A program made the translations under genes and the position numbers. Below the pieces are notes generated by a model. That model saw nothing but the letters and a program-made list of their open reading frames with translations, did no database searches and was not told the origin of the DNA. A stretch of DNA of 64,000 bases. It comes from Heliocidaris tuberculata (lineage: Eukaryota > Echinodermata > Echinoidea > Camarodonta > Echinometridae). Location of the stretch: assembly GCA_025618425.1 (NCBI GenBank), contig CM046845.1:31989899-32053898 (forward strand), read 5' to 3'. Shown here in pieces: positions 1 through 23,700 of the stretch (positions within the stretch are counted from its first letter, which is position 1; each line of letters starts with the position of its first letter).

Positions 1-2635
1 TTATTGGAAGCTATCAATGCATTTGTAAAGCATAATAAAAAACACTATACACATTCAGTAAAATCATTATCTTTCATATATATTTAAATCAATGTAATTT
101 CAATTAACAATAGGCATAGTTTCTATTAAATAGACAACTTTTATGGCAATAAAAACAACATAAAATGACCCACAACATGAAAGTCAAGACATACACTGAT
201 TAGAAAAAATTTGAATTCAGATAAATATATGTTTGCTATGCAGAAATCACAATATGCATTACATGTATCACTAGATTAAATAAATACATATTTTTAAACT
301 ACTGAAAAGCATGAGCTCATGGTCCTGATGCACAAAATTAAGTAATCGCAGAAAGTTTCACTGTTCCTTGAAAAAGGTACATCAGCACTACCCTTAGACA
401 GTGGCTTCTTTAAGGTTTGATCCCTATTGCTTAAAGATATCTTGAATATGGTATTTATCCATAATTCTGATTAAATGACCATGGCTTTCAAAGAGAAAAT
501 CCTTTCAGTGTTTCAAATGTATGCAATGATTTTGTATGCCCTAAAAACTTGTAGTCTTTATTGTCATACAGAGGAAAAATTAAAAAGAATAACACTTTTT
601 AAACCTGGACATATAAGGAGAATCAAAAGGCAGTTCCAGTTGTCTGCATACATTTGTAATGATCAGTATATATTTCATTTGTCTCATTAAACTTAAAATA
701 AAAATTTGAATGAAACCTTTTAGAGCTACTTTTTGGATAGTACCTGAATCAAAATGAATTGACAGAAGAGAAATACGGAATAAGACCTGCTTATAGCTTT
801 GATAAATGGCAGCGTTGTAATTAAGGTCTTAAACTACAACATACGTCACAAGTATCTTTAAAAAATAGTTTTCATTTAAAGTTCTTCACCCACAACATAG
901 GCTTCAGACACCCGTTCAAGTTGGAATTAAAGCTACCAACTTGCACTGAGAAAGAGAGAAGCTCTTCTTACCAAGCCAATTCTCTTATTGCTTGATACGA
1001 TCATTCATAATCTTTAGATAATGTGAAGTGAAGTGCTAGGACTCAAGCTACAGCAGACATTAGTTCTCAGAAAAACACATAATTTAAAGGGGTAGAATGT
1101 AAAGATTTGTAAGATTCTAATATTATGATGCACATTAAAATATATTAGCAGTATATTCTTTTCAAGAATTTGCCACTTTCAATAAACATAATGATTTTAT
1201 AAATGAAAAAAAAAAAAAATATATTATACATATATAGTTAAATTGATATGCATGTACATTGGAGGAATCATTTCATGTGATCACCAGAAATTCTTTATCA
1301 TGGACTATTAAATAAATATCAATGCAATCAGAAATTAAAGAGTAATAAGGAAAACTATGGTAAAAACTGTGAATTAGCATTTGAAACACTAATACACTAA
1401 TCTAATTAAATAGTTAGAATAAAGTATACACTACAAATCATCAACTCAATCCATGTGGAACAAAACTAATGCCTATGAATTACACATGATTCTTATTCCA
1501 ATGGAAAATGTCTTATGGTGGACATTCATCCTCATTTGGCAAGGATTTTTTTCACTCAATTTCAGTGAAATGGGTTTTGATCTACATATCTACACTATAC
1601 ATGTATTCTAAACCATTTTTTGCAATTACAATACAACAAATCAGGCCAGAGTTGAACTATCAATTATCATCTACCAAAGATGCATTACACAAAACAGATT
1701 CCTGAGCTGCCTGAATTAGGTTATACAACTTGTACCAGATAAAGACAGGCTGGATAGCCAGCAAAAGAATCTATAAAGTTGCCATTGATAAAATAACCTA
1801 GATATATTATATAGTATACATTTGTATGCACAAGTACAAAATTACTAAAATTACTCATTCTTTCTAGAATTTTTACATCAGTTGTATTTCTCCCCCTTTA
1901 TGGTATATTGGACATCACATTTCATAATATAAGATTTCCCATCTATTTCAACACTTTTTAAATTCAGTTTCGTCACCAACTTTGTGATCTTGCACATCTC
2001 ATGATCAATTTCATCTTTGGTCAATCAATTGTCCAATCACTTTCATCATTTTGCATCTAATTTTGTCAAAGTCAAATCCATTTCGTTCAGTTGCCAACGT
2101 ATTATTGCATGAATTAAGTTTGTCATTTTGCAATCAATCTTGTCAGTGTCATTCAAATTCATCCCGTGTTCATCTGCTTTATAAATGTCTTTCATTCAAT
2201 TTCTTGTCTTGAATTTTGGTGAAACATTCATGAAAGAAAACCAGTCTGTAAACATGTAAATTAAATGTTTGTATGTAGTTTTCATACATCTTAGTCAATA
2301 AATGAGGAGGCATGCATGAAATATGAAAAACAGGTGTCAGCTTTGTCCTTTTGATGGTTAAATGCTGACTATCGACGAATTGGAATGAAAACTCTTTCGA
2401 ATTTGAACACTGCATTCAGCAGCGGATCATCAGGTGAGAAAAATTTGAATGAAATCTGATGAAAATGAATGATCCGATTCATAGGATGAAAGCGAAGTGA
2501 AGAATGATGAAATTGAATGAAAAAAAGTATTGAAATGAAAGGGAAAACCTACAATATAGATTCAACAGTTTTCCTGCAACTGATTATCTGTTGAAATCTA
2601 ACTACATATAAATATGTTCTAAGAATGTTTATTTC
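1..2635. other. DPM1 3' flank and possible 3' UTR, no gene recognised
   Basis: AT-rich sequence downstream of the DPM1 stop codon. Short open frames at 475-690, 1,508-1,705 and 2,179-2,415 show no domain and no splice context, so I do not call them. An AATAAA on the minus strand lies at 2,628-2,633, only a few bases after the stop, which is too close to be the obvious poly(A) signal; the true 3' end is undecided. Between about 1,960 and 2,550 the left part is rich in TTCATTT/TTCATC words and the right part in GAATGAAA/GATGAAA words, which may be the remnant of a degenerate foldback repeat. Confidence 0.5.
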
Positions 2636-12360
<9,725 letters not shown>

Positions 12361-13627
12361 TCTATATCCCTGGGACTATGCCTACTTTTTGACAGAGTCA
12401 TAAAAACACGGATTAGTACCCTATATACCTTGAATTTATTGCAAATATGGCTTTAAATAATGTAATTTTAGACTCTGCAAAAAAGTGGAATAGGCCCTGC
12501 ATAAATCCCAGGGACTGTGCATGCATATGGCCCTTACAACCCCGGGGGCCGGGGGGAGGGGGGGGGGGAGGGGATGTCTCATTGAGACCTGTACATGAGA
12601 GGCTCAGGGATTGGGGTGGGGAAGAAGGGGGGGGGGGCTGGAAGGGGTGAGGTATTGTTTCAGGATGTGCCGGTATGTATTCTCTCTTTCTCATATTTCA
12701 TTTTGCCCTTTTTTCCCCTTTCTTCTCCTTTTTATCTTTATACATTTTTCTTTCATTGAAAAAAAAAACGTATAAAAGGAATAGTTATATTTAATGTATA
12801 TTTTCAGTTGTATAAATTCTTTGTTCGTCCATGAATGTACACTTTTTTTGCAGATAACGCAAAGGTATATTATTTTTCAGTTGTATATCTCTATAATTTT
12901 AAGTATATAAGCTGAGATATTAAGTGATTAGAAGTACATGTATGTGTAAATTCTTTGTTCTTCCATGAATGTATACATTTTCCATATATATATATTTACT
13001 TGTAATTAATTGTATAAGTTTCTGTTTATACTTTATTCATGATTGTAATGTTTTTATTTTTGTATATTTGTTGATTTCACTGAAAAGAAATGAATAAAAG
13101 AATACTTAAAACAAAAAATCCGCGTAAATCACTTTCTTAAAAGCACTAGTAAACGGGGATTATATAGGAGTAGTTCTGATACCCAAAACAGGGAAACCCG
13201 TCTAACATCTCTGACTTTTATAAGTTAACGGTGATTTTTTATATCTTGTGTGGTAATTTACATCCTATTTGAGGAATACATCATCATCATAAACCCTTTC
13301 TTAGCCAAAAAGGAAACATACAAGAAATTTAACCTGATATGGAACACATTACCGAACTACTACCCCCCCCCCCTTTCCACGGATCTTCTTCTTATCACCT
13401 CTGAATTTGATACCACAGTGCAATAAAACTACACAATAAAGGGGGCATTTTTTTTTTATTGTGTATTTAAGGGGGGGGCACGGGCCGGTTTCCCCCTTTG
13501 TAGATCCGCCACTGTCAATGAGACATGCCCCCCGGGGGGGGGGCCTAAGTTGCGTAGCTACGGGGTGGAAGGAGGACAGTGCCTCTCGCCCAACAGAATG
13601 GCCAAATAGAGAAAGAAAATAGAGAGA

Positions 13628-13638
13628 GAGAAGGAAAA

Positions 13639-13682
<44 letters not shown>
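13628..13682. repeat. (GA)n microsatellite
   Basis: A run of roughly 20 GA dinucleotides preceded by interrupted GAGAGA and AAGAGAGA and followed by a G-rich tract. Confidence 0.95.
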
Positions 13683-13686
<4 letters not shown>

Positions 13687-14816
13687 GGCAGGGGGGGGGG
13701 GGAGGTGGTCATAGGGACTTTGTACCGGATATGGGAGACAATATGATAGGACCCCTCCCATACACTCTTTCCCTAATCGGTTAATTCGTATATTCTCCCA
13801 TCCAATTAGCTATGACAGAAAGAAAATCTGAGTATCATGCAAGTAGCACTGTGCACAGGCTATAATCGGATTCGATTTCCATAAAAAAAGATCCTCGGAA
13901 AAGATCTTTCCTGGATTTTTAAAATTTCGCTATTCTTTTCTTTCGAGTTTCAAAAATATTGAGGTATCCCAAAGGGCGGCCCTCTGTCTGCACCCGAAAT
14001 ACATAGAAAATTTGTTGAGAGAAACCTTCGTACAAAACACGAGCAGGTTTGTCAGGACGGGTGCCATTTAGAACAGACAGGATTCGAATATCTGACGTGA
14101 TACTATTTATCTTGAAAAAAAAAATGAAAATAAAAGTACAAAAAAGAGAGACTAGTATTTTTTAATGATTAAAGTCTGTTTGTGGAAAGAAAGAAAAAAA
14201 TTCTTGGTGATAATAGTCATAACTGACTGATTGTCATATGACACGAACCAACAAGGTACATAATACTACGTTCACCATAGCTGGGGGCCATCCAAGAGCA
14301 TATAACAAGCCGAGAGATTCAATGTCCGGTATCGGTAAAACCTTGCAAATGCTTTTTCTATAACCCTTTTCTTGCAGCTTCAAAAAATTCACCGTAGAAG
14401 AAAAAAAAAGAGCATTACTTTGGTTACAAGTACAAGGTTATCAAGTAAATGGTATAGCTATAATATAGGACTCTTATGTCAGGCATGTGGGTTTGCAGCT
14501 TGTTGTTTGAGAGTTTACAATAAGTTTATACACCTCAAGATCAGCTTTAACTACGTTGAGGAAATATCAACGAAATAAAATAACAGTAAAATAAATATTT
14601 GTAAAGTGAAGCAAACGGTCACATCCGTGACCATCTAATTTTGCCTCATTGCCGAAAAAATCAGATTACATTTCATTGATTTTTTTGATATCACCAGTTT
14701 CTTATGAAGAAGATTTCCCTTTCTTTGATAAGAAAAAGTAATTTCCTATTAAAGATGATGTTTTTACAGAGACATTTAAAAACGCCCTTTTTTGAATGGT
14801 CACACGTGTGACCCAC

Positions 14817-15341
14817 CAGTGGCGTAGCCAGGATTTTGTAGAAGGGGGACACACAAATACAGGGCTGTCAACTTTGGGGAACTGCTTGGAGGGAGATTCG
14901 TATTTTTTCTTCTTCTCGCCAGCCCTCCAAATGTCGCTCGGTGGGTGGGTGTGGGGGGGGGGGGGGTTATCGGATTTTATGGGGTCCTCCATAATTCTCT
15001 GACAAGCAAAAAAAAAAAAAAAAAAAAAAAAAGGTTATAAGCTCTAAAAGGGAGATCCGTATTTTTTTCTTCTCGCCAGCCCTCCAAAAGTCGATCAGTG
15101 GGGGAGGTAAAAACATTTATTTTTTGGGCCAGCCATCCAAAAGTCACTCAGTTGGGGGGGGGGGGGGGGCTGCTCAGATTTTAAGGGCTTCAGTTTTCCT
15201 CCATAATTCTCTGACAAGACCCCCCCCCAAAAAAAAAAAATTATCAGTTCGACAAGGAGGGGAGCACAACTTTTTTGGGAAAAAATTTGTCAGGGGGGCA
15301 GTCTGCCCCCTGCCCCCCCCCCCCTCTCAGCTACGCCAGTG
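14817..15341. mobile_element. GGCGTAGCCAGG-type repeat element
   Basis: CAGTGGCGTAGCCAGG at the left end is mirrored by CTACGCCAGTG at the right. The interior carries three diverged copies of a TCTCGCCAGCCCTCCAAA segment separated by G, C and A homopolymers. Related to 22,513-22,850. It appears inserted into an older repeat, since GTGAC occurs on both outer sides. No coding capacity. Confidence 0.7.
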
Positions 15342-16644
15342 TGACTTACCCAATTTTCACCTCTTATAGAAAAGAATGTTCACTAATTCACTGAAAATTG
15401 CTTTCAAACTGTTCAGAGCAATCCCACCACACAAAAAGTGGAAACTTAATTGCACTCAGTTGCCGACCCAGGGGGGGGGGGGGGGCTCCCCTCCCCTGAG
15501 AAAAGCATGTTCGAATACCAACAAGTAAGACCCTTTTTCGTGCGAGGTCCCACATGTGACCGATATAATTTTGACCTCTGAAAGGAAATGATGCACTCTC
15601 ATTTAAAATAATTACCCTCCATCCGTTGGGGTAAGATTGTTATTTAAATATCCAAAATGATAGACTTCTACTACGAGAGAAATACTGATAAATTTGGTTT
15701 AAATGAACTCTTTTTCAGGATTTTGGTCACACACGTGACTGAGAATGGCCCAAAAGCGCTTTTTGCGCCGAGGCATTTATAAGCTTAGTCAAAAGTTTTT
15801 CTCTCCTTGTTCACATTCCAAAGTGGCAGCTGTGATTTGACTTACTGCCGTTAAATCTGGCAAATCAGCTTTATGCCTGATTAAATTTATGTTTATTTTT
15901 ATCTCTATATATAATTAAAAATAATTTCCGTACGTAACATGTAGTATGTGACAGCTGTATTTTAATATGTAATTTTTCCTTGCTTACTCTTTGTGTTTAC
16001 TCGTAAAGGGGGCCCCCTGCTTACAAGCGCACGCTTCTTTGGGGTACCCTAACCATTTTTTCTTACTTTCATGTCTGTATGTCTTGATACGTTATCAGTG
16101 GACAATTTATGTACTTTTGAATGTTTTTAAAAATGATTGAATAAATAAATGAAAAACTGAAGAAAAAAAATTATATCAGCTATCTATTAGCTTTAAAAAA
16201 AGAGAGTGAGTACAGTGCTATATGCAGAAATACATGTATAACCTTTTTAATCTTCATGCATCATGTCAATGCAAGTAAAGCTAGTATAGGAGAGAGCTTG
16301 TAAAAATACCAAGTAAAAGCCTGGTGATTTAAGAAAATAACCCTCCTAATAGGCATTTTACTAACCTGGCAAGCTTTTGTGTACAAGAACAAAACCTTTC
16401 CATTTTGACGCTGATTAAAACTAATTATGGTCTAAGTTTCGCTAGTCAGTGAAAGCGACTGCTAGCAAGAAAACAAGCTTCTATTCTGCTTGTTTTTGCT
16501 ATCAACTATATTTGGTTGATATATCTGAAAATATAATGGGCCTTCTCTGCGGCACATACCCATCGCAAACTATATACTGGGGGGGGGGGGGGGGGGCGGC
16601 TTCCGGCGGCTCTTTGGCTGCTGTTGGGGGACCGGGGGGGGGGG

Positions 16645-17082
16645 GGGTTCATAAAGCTGTTGGTAAAGTTACGCATGACGTTATTTCACTGAAAAGAAAT
16701 GAATAAAAGAATACTTATGTTGGTAAAGTTACGCATGACGTTATTTCACTGGAAAGAAATGAATAAAAGAATACTTAAAACAAAAAAAAAGACTTTACGA
16801 ATGACTTAAATATGACAAGCCAAATGGGATGCTCAATCATTTTTAACTGCATCACCTAAAGCTGAACTGTGCAGATGTAAATTAACATGTTCTTATTATA
16901 ACAAACATTTTTAATGCGAAGTATATTTTTTGCTATAATTTAATTAAGGTTATTGGAAATACAGTCACACTTTGTTATAACATCAGGAAAAACTTTGGCC
17001 ATCCTATCTGGCACTTCATATTCAAGTCGTTCATAAAGCTAAAGTCATGCGTAACTTTACGAACAGCTTTATGACCCCCCCC
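16645..17082. repeat. Inverted repeat with G-tract/C-tract arms
   Basis: GGGGTTCATAAAGCTGTTGG...GTTACGCATGAC at 16,645-16,680 pairs with GTCATGCGTAACTTTACGAA...GCTTTATGACCCC at 17,042-17,082. Outside the pairing, the G tracts near 16,571-16,588 and 16,634-16,647 and GGCGGCTCTTTG words match the C tract and CGGCTCTT words after 17,133 less exactly. Lies just upstream of the RNF212B promoter candidate. Confidence 0.7.
16659..16778 (+). repeat. Direct duplication of a 60-bp unit
   Basis: Two units of exactly 60-bp period, nearly identical (GAAAAG versus GGAAAG), each containing GGTAAAGTTACGCATGACG and AATGAATAAAAGAATACTTA. The second unit runs into an A-rich tail. Confidence 0.9.
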
Positions 17083-17086
17083 CCCC

Positions 17087-17132
<46 letters not shown>
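17075..17132 (+). repeat. Poly(C) tract of 58 nt with one interruption
   Basis: Fifty-seven C with a single T at 17,087. On the minus strand this is an uninterrupted G run with G-quadruplex potential. The true length may be uncertain because sequencing homopolymers of this size is error-prone. Confidence 0.9.
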
Positions 17133-17139
17133 TGGGTTC

Positions 17140-17380
17140 TTTTAGGGATTTAGCTGCTCTTTGATCTTGGCGGCTCTTGGCGGCTCTTTGCGACGTAATG
17201 TTATCACGTGACGCGATAGTTACGCACATCGCGCGCGCTACGGTTACACATCCCATTAATAAATTGCATTGCTCGATCCGCAATCTGACGTACCGAGGCC
17301 GGCCGTTGACCGACGACGACCGGATTGGACCGGACGATGCGACGACGTCTGGCCTGGGCTGGCGCCTGTATATGGTGAGT
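17140..17380 (+). promoter_or_regulatory. CpG-rich putative promoter / 5' UTR exon of RNF212B
   Basis: A CpG-dense island in AT-rich surroundings, with a CACGTG E-box (TATCACGTGACGCG near 17,206), an alternating GCGCGCGC run and GACGACGACC repeats. It ends in a good splice-donor-like TATATG|GTGAGTAT near 17,373, so a non-coding first exon spliced toward the ATG exon at 17,770 is plausible. Inferred from composition and position. Confidence 0.45.
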
Positions 17381-17769
17381 ATACTTTTGGATCTTCAACG
17401 TTAAATCTCTAAATATGAAGAGGAATTCCATGTTAGTCTTACTTACAATCATTGCAACTCGTCGAATGACTCAGCTCAATAAAGTTAAGTTAGATCTAAC
17501 TTAGATTAAAACAATGATAATAAGTTAAGTTAGATCTACTAGACTTTGTGTGCAGTGTTGTGTGGTCGACTTGTCATTAAATGTAACCTGGCATCGTTTA
17601 ACTTGAATTAGTTGAACTGGTTTGGCTGGGCACTAAAAAGTATACTATGTTTGGTTTTCTATTCTAATTAATCCAGGTTTAATTGGCAGATCATCACAGG
17701 TAGATCAACAGGTACTGGTACGGTGTATTAAAGTTTTCAAGCCAACTGCTAGATCAATCTCCCCTAACA

Positions 17770-20700
17770 ATGACAGACTGGGTGCACTGCAACACATGCT
17801 TCAGACAACCAGGAAGCGGCCCAAAGTTTGCACTGACGAACTGTGGCCACATCTACTGCAGTGACTGCTTGGAATCAAGTGAGTTTTTGCATTTTTAGGT
17901 AGGGTCTTCATTTTTAGTCTCTGACCTACTTACACGGGTCACAGCTTTATTTTACTTTTCAATTGGGTTCTTAACTTTCGGTTCCATGTCTGGATTAGTG
18001 TCTATGAAGTCTAACTTTTTAGCAGTATTATTATATTATATATTAATAATAATGTAGACTAGACCCTACTCTTGACTTTTGTCTTAACTTTTATAATATA
18101 GACTCTTGATGGGGGATGTGTTGCTTTGCTGTTAAATTTTAAATAAAGCATGCATCAAGTAGACTCTACTCTTTAGATTGAACTAAATTCTGTGAATACT
18201 TGCCATGTAGAATATTGTCAACATAGATCTAATGTTACCTTTTGATAGATTCATTGTAGACTCTATATTTAAGGAAAATGGGTTTGATTTCCTGTTTTAA
18301 AATTGTCTGTCTTGATAACCAACCTCTAGATTTTTGTAGAATTTGTAGAATTTTTATTGACTCTTTCGACCCCCTCTCGGGGTATGAGAGTACAAACAGT
18401 ATAAACAACTAGATCTAATAACAGACTTGTGAATACAATTCATGTACAGTATAGATAATGTGTAGACTCATGATAGGAGAGGTGTACCAGGCATAGATCT
18501 AGGTCTATCTAGACCTATTTACACACAGATCTAGCTCTTAATGAAAATTCCTCTCTGATTTATCATCTAGAAAGTCTAATTTAAAAGAAGTCTTGCAAAG
18601 TAATAAAAAACCTCACAAAGTTCTTTTCTGCTATACAAATCAATATTTGTTTTATAGATTTATGTCTAAATGGAATTGTTTATCTTCAGTAGATCTAGAT
18701 CTAAAGATACTGTGAATGGAAGATCCACAGTCTACACAGTAATACTGAGTATCTTTGAATCACTTTGTTATAAATGAATGTAGATCTCATACATGTAATT
18801 GTTCCTTGAAATTAAGTAAAGCAAGGACAGATTATGGTTGATAATTGAAACAAAAATAAATGGGATTGATGTGATGGTTCTTCATTCATAGAAAGTTAGT
18901 ATAATTTAAATAGATAAGAAATGTCAGATCAAATGGAGATGTAATGAAAACATCTCAAAAAGATGGAATATCAACTCTTGATAATAATTTGCTAATCATT
19001 TGGCATTTAACATATTTAAAGGAAAAATATGTATAATAATCCACATGAGTATTACGTTAAATATATATTTTTTTTCTAATTAATGCAGTTAACTAACTAG
19101 TACAAGCTTCTGTATTTTCATATTTGTTAAAATTACATGTAATATGTGTTAGAGAGATTTTAGCATTATATCATTTTTATTTAATACACGTCTTGTTTAC
19201 ATTATTTCAAAGGTACCAAGGAGAAGTGCAAAATGTGTGGAAATCCCTGTACGTCCATAACTCTGTCTGCTAAGGTAATTAATAAAAAAGTCAGTGTTGT
19301 TTTGGGTTTTGTATTATCAGGTTTCAAACTGAAGAAATGTACAGAATATGTGGAAATTCGTGCTACATCAACATTTTCTCTGCCACTTGAGGATGATATA
19401 ATTACAAGGGTTTGGGGTTTTGATTTACGCACTTATTCATGGAATTAAAACAAAAATAATTTGGTGCAATCTTTTTGAAACTCGAGACTTAACTTAATTA
19501 AATGCTTGTTGATGTTTGTTTGTTTTTTAATTGTTCTATTTCCATATTAACCTACTAACGATTTGACTTCTTCTTCTTACTTCTATTTTAGATGAAGCCT
19601 GATGTGGAGTTATATTTCACTGATCCTGCAGAGATACTGAAGAAACATCAAAAGCAACTCATAATGGTAAGGATAATTTATGACTGAACATTCTTTCCTG
19701 TTCTTGTTAAGTATCATCTTCACATCATCTAACATCATCATTCAAAACAAGGTTCCGCTTACCTCAGATAACATCTAGGTTTCTTCTGATTGGTTATGTT
19801 TGTGTGTGTGTGTGGGGTGGGGGCCTTGTATTTATTTTGTGATACAAATGTGCATTTGTGCAATTAATTCTATCCTTATCTTTTTCTCTTGCTTCTTGTA
19901 ATTCAAGGTATTGGATTTTCAGAAGAATCACAGGCAAAGATTGACTGGACATAGGAGAGAGGTGGTAAGTTACTGAACAAAACAATGTAGAATTAGTTTG
20001 GATGGGGATTCTTTTTTTTTATCATTCAAGGGACCTGTAGACCATATCAGCCTAGTATTATTGCCAATTGTTATTATGTAGACAAAAAAACACTAACTTT
20101 TCATAATGGGTGTCTAATTATCTTTGTCACAGTTAGAATGTGCTAATGATTTATAGAAAGGTAGTTTAGAAAATATGAAAATCTCTAAGTCTTATTTCTC
20201 TAGTAGTTTCTTTATAAGGTGTACTACAATAGATTCAGGCTTCACACATGTTTCCACTGGAAAAGATGATGAATATTGTCACAATTTGTAGCACAGGATA
20301 ATCCAATTTAACAGTGTTTCAAAGAGACTTTAAGTTGAGAATTATTCTTGCAATCAAATTTGTGAATGTTCTGTATGCTTTCTGTTCCAGCAATCTAGGC
20401 ATGTATCAATTCTTGAGTCAGCAAAGGAGAAGATGAAAGAAATGGATTGGTAAGTCGCAAATGCCTCTGTTATCGATTCTCTACTAATGCCTGATATTTT
20501 AATGAAGATCAAAAGATCTTAAAGATTTTAAAGTGTACCAATCACCTGAAAAAATAATTTGTGTACAGCTAGAAAGTATAAATTGAACCTCAAAGAACTT
20601 TGTCTGGTATTCTATAGGTCAACAGTTAATGAGTATGAAGGAAATAAAGGATAACATTAAGGTGCTCGCACGGAACCGAACTACGAGTCGAGTTCTGCGC

Positions 20701-23700
20701 GAGCCCTTATCTTGGCGAGCGCGTATGGGTGCGTCGAGTAGTCTACTCACGAGTCACTTTTACGCTTATAGAGAGTGTAATTGAAATTGCAATATCTCTT
20801 TATAGAATTGATATTTGAAGCCCATATTTTGAACAAAGTATAACGACATGAAACCTCTAACATACAGAGCAAAATTATTTTGGGTGATTGGTACCCTTTA
20901 ATATCACATAGGATTGCAAGCAATCTTTCTTCTATGCCTTCATACATAATCTCATTATGAAATATGAAGTAGATTAAGTATAAATTCATTTAAAGGAAGA
21001 TTCATTGGATATGATCATATTGTTATCAGTGCTTTATTAATATTTCTATAATGTGTCTGTGTATCGATGACATTCATACTTTACCATCTTAGTGAGATCA
21101 ATCGGTTGAAGGAAGAAAACAGAAAGTTGAGAAGTCTCATCTCTGGTTCACCTGGACCCAGTACTTCTCTTAAATGTTCACAAAGGTAAGATTAAAGATA
21201 ACCAACCATTGATGCAATCTGTAATATTGTTCATTCTATATTATATTTATCTCTGGAATTTCTTATATATGCTCTTATCATGTATTCAGCTATACATTTT
21301 ATCATATTCAGTACAACTGAAGGTGGGATATAATCAGTGGGTCCAGGAACATTATTTTCCTAGAAATTTATCTAGAATGCATTTTTTCCATTTTAAAAAA
21401 CCTAAGAAAAATAAAACTTCATAGGCCTGCAGTACATCCTACAGGTAATACCTCTTTGGAGTTTGGATGTGTTGTAGAATTATTTCACAAAGATTTGAAC
21501 CATCGTAATAGAATTGTTCATCAATTTTTTCAATAATTTTTTCTTTGAAAGAAAATACAACACATATCATTTATCTGAAGGCTTTATCAACCTTAATTTA
21601 ATGTGATGCAAATCCTGAATAGTTGCTTGACTATTGCTTTCACAAGTCTCCTTCTTTTACGATTGGACCAGGCAATTAACCCCAGGGAGAGTGATGAGAG
21701 GATCTCCTGCTTCCTCATCCAGTAGCATCAATAGAATGGGTAAGATGGACAACAAAATACTATTAGCTGAGGGCCAGAAGGGTGTTTACTCCTGTCATTT
21801 TGTACACAGTTAATGCCCTTTTGGCTCTTGGCAGGTGATATGATATGCATGTATGTAGAACAAAGTCAAAAGTACCTCTAAGGCCATTCCAATATCTTAT
21901 TGTACCGAGGTTATGTTTAGCTGATACAAGATGTCCATGTACAGTTTACTTCCCTCTGTTTCCTTTTTTCCCCTTCACAGAGAGGCAGTGGCAGTACAAG
22001 TGGAAATTTATCTACTGAAGATGTAGAAATATTTTCTGCACTCATTTACTTACAGAGAAGAGATATATAAAAAATGCTATGCACTTTGAATTAGAGGTGA
22101 AGTAATAATTCTTAAAAACTTATATATTCACAAAGAATAAATATAAAAATAAAAAAGAAATTAAGTTATGTACTTTGAATGAGTGATCTACTGAAGATGA
22201 AGACATAGGCTAGTTCTTGCATACATGCATTTATTGAGAATGGATTTGATGAACTTTGAATTATTGATCTACTCAGTGATTAGGCTTCTTTCTTCATTCA
22301 TACATGTTCAAATAGAATAAATAGATCTTGTAATACACTTTCAATGAGTGATCTACTGAAGATGTGGATGTATTTTTTCAGTGATATTATTATCACATAT
22401 AAAAGTATGTTAATCATATGATGCTCTTTTGAAATGATGATCTTTTGAAATGATGATCTATTGATGTATAATATTTTTGCATTACTTTATGCTTGAATTA
22501 TGATCTTGTTAAGCAGGGGCGGATCCAGGATTTCGTATAAGGGGGGCACACAAATGCAGGATTGTCAACTTTGGGAAACTGCTTGGAGGGAGACCCATAT
22601 TTTTTTGGTCTCTCGCCAGCCCTCCAAAAGTCGCTCAGTGGGGGGGGGGGGGGGGGGGGGGTTATGGGGTCCAGTTCCCCTCCATAATTCTCTGACAAGC
22701 AAAAAAAAAAAAAAAAAAAGGTTTTCTGCTCGAAAAGGGGGGGGGGGCACAATCGCAAATAGGGGGGGCACATTGCATTGTTTTCCCTCAAAAGGGGGGG
22801 GCACGGGCCGGGATTGCCCCCCCCCCCCCCCCCCTGGATCCGCCACTGTTAAGTATTAATATACTACAGACAATTTGCTTACTTTTTTATTTGTAAATGT
22901 ACTTTTAAAAATCAATATCAAATATTGATGTAAAGTGAAAGAAACTATAGTTTTATCATTTTGTTTTCTTCTTAAATGCTTAGTTCACCAGACACCCTCA
23001 CCTTCTAAGAATAGAGGCTCTCCGTTCAGCAGACCATCTTATCCCACAACGTGAGTATTATCATATGATCTCTCTCTTTGTCCTTACCAAAATCTCTCTC
23101 TTGACAAAAAAAAACTTTTTTATTGATCTGAAGATCTACATTTCATCACATATATTGCTTTAGAGGACTTTTCTGATACTTTTATGTAGACTTTAAAAGC
23201 ATGCATGAAGTTATTTTCTTTGTTTCAAAGAAGGCCATTGATTGTGTTGATAATTAATTGACAGAACCTTCACTTTAGATAAGATGTGTAGGGGTCAGTA
23301 TGGTGCAGAAATGGAAGATATTCATGAGACATGCAAATCATTATTCAATCATAATAATCTTGGATTTAACTTCCATTCAACTGACTCTCCTTTAGACCAA
23401 CTGCCATGGATGTTTCCAAGGGGTCCATGCAGGTAAGTCTAATCTTTCCTTATTGTATTTTTCACACATTTCAGATCTTCAATTTTTACTTATGTGTCCT
23501 TTCACTTTTCTCATGCAAAATTATCTTCTTTTTGAAAATAGTCTTTTGTGTCTGACTCTACATTTTTTTAAAATTTAACTGTGTCTCTACTTTGTAACAT
23601 CAATGAACTTTTAAAAAGCATGAAGAAGTAAAAGATCTATGACCTGCTTATTTGAATAATCACCCTAATGATAGAGACTAAAAAAATAGTAAACAATTTA

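Larger units (their letters stand above)
12361..17139. other. Intergenic repeat-rich region between DPM1 and RNF212B
   Basis: No exon recognised. Contains poly-G/poly-C tracts (12,540-12,650; 13,470-13,545), a GA microsatellite (13,628-13,682), the element at 14,817-15,341, several GGTCACACGTGTGACC-type palindromic words around 14,800 and 15,730, and the repeats at 16,570-17,132. A retroelement-like tail (GAAATGAATAAAAGAATACT then A-rich) occurs at 13,084 and again twice at 16,694 and 16,754. Short proline-, glycine- or serine-rich open frames here come from the homopolymer tracts. Confidence 0.6.

Noticed and set aside
12413..12694. Proline- and glycine-rich frames
   Set aside because: Created by G/C homopolymers on opposite strands.
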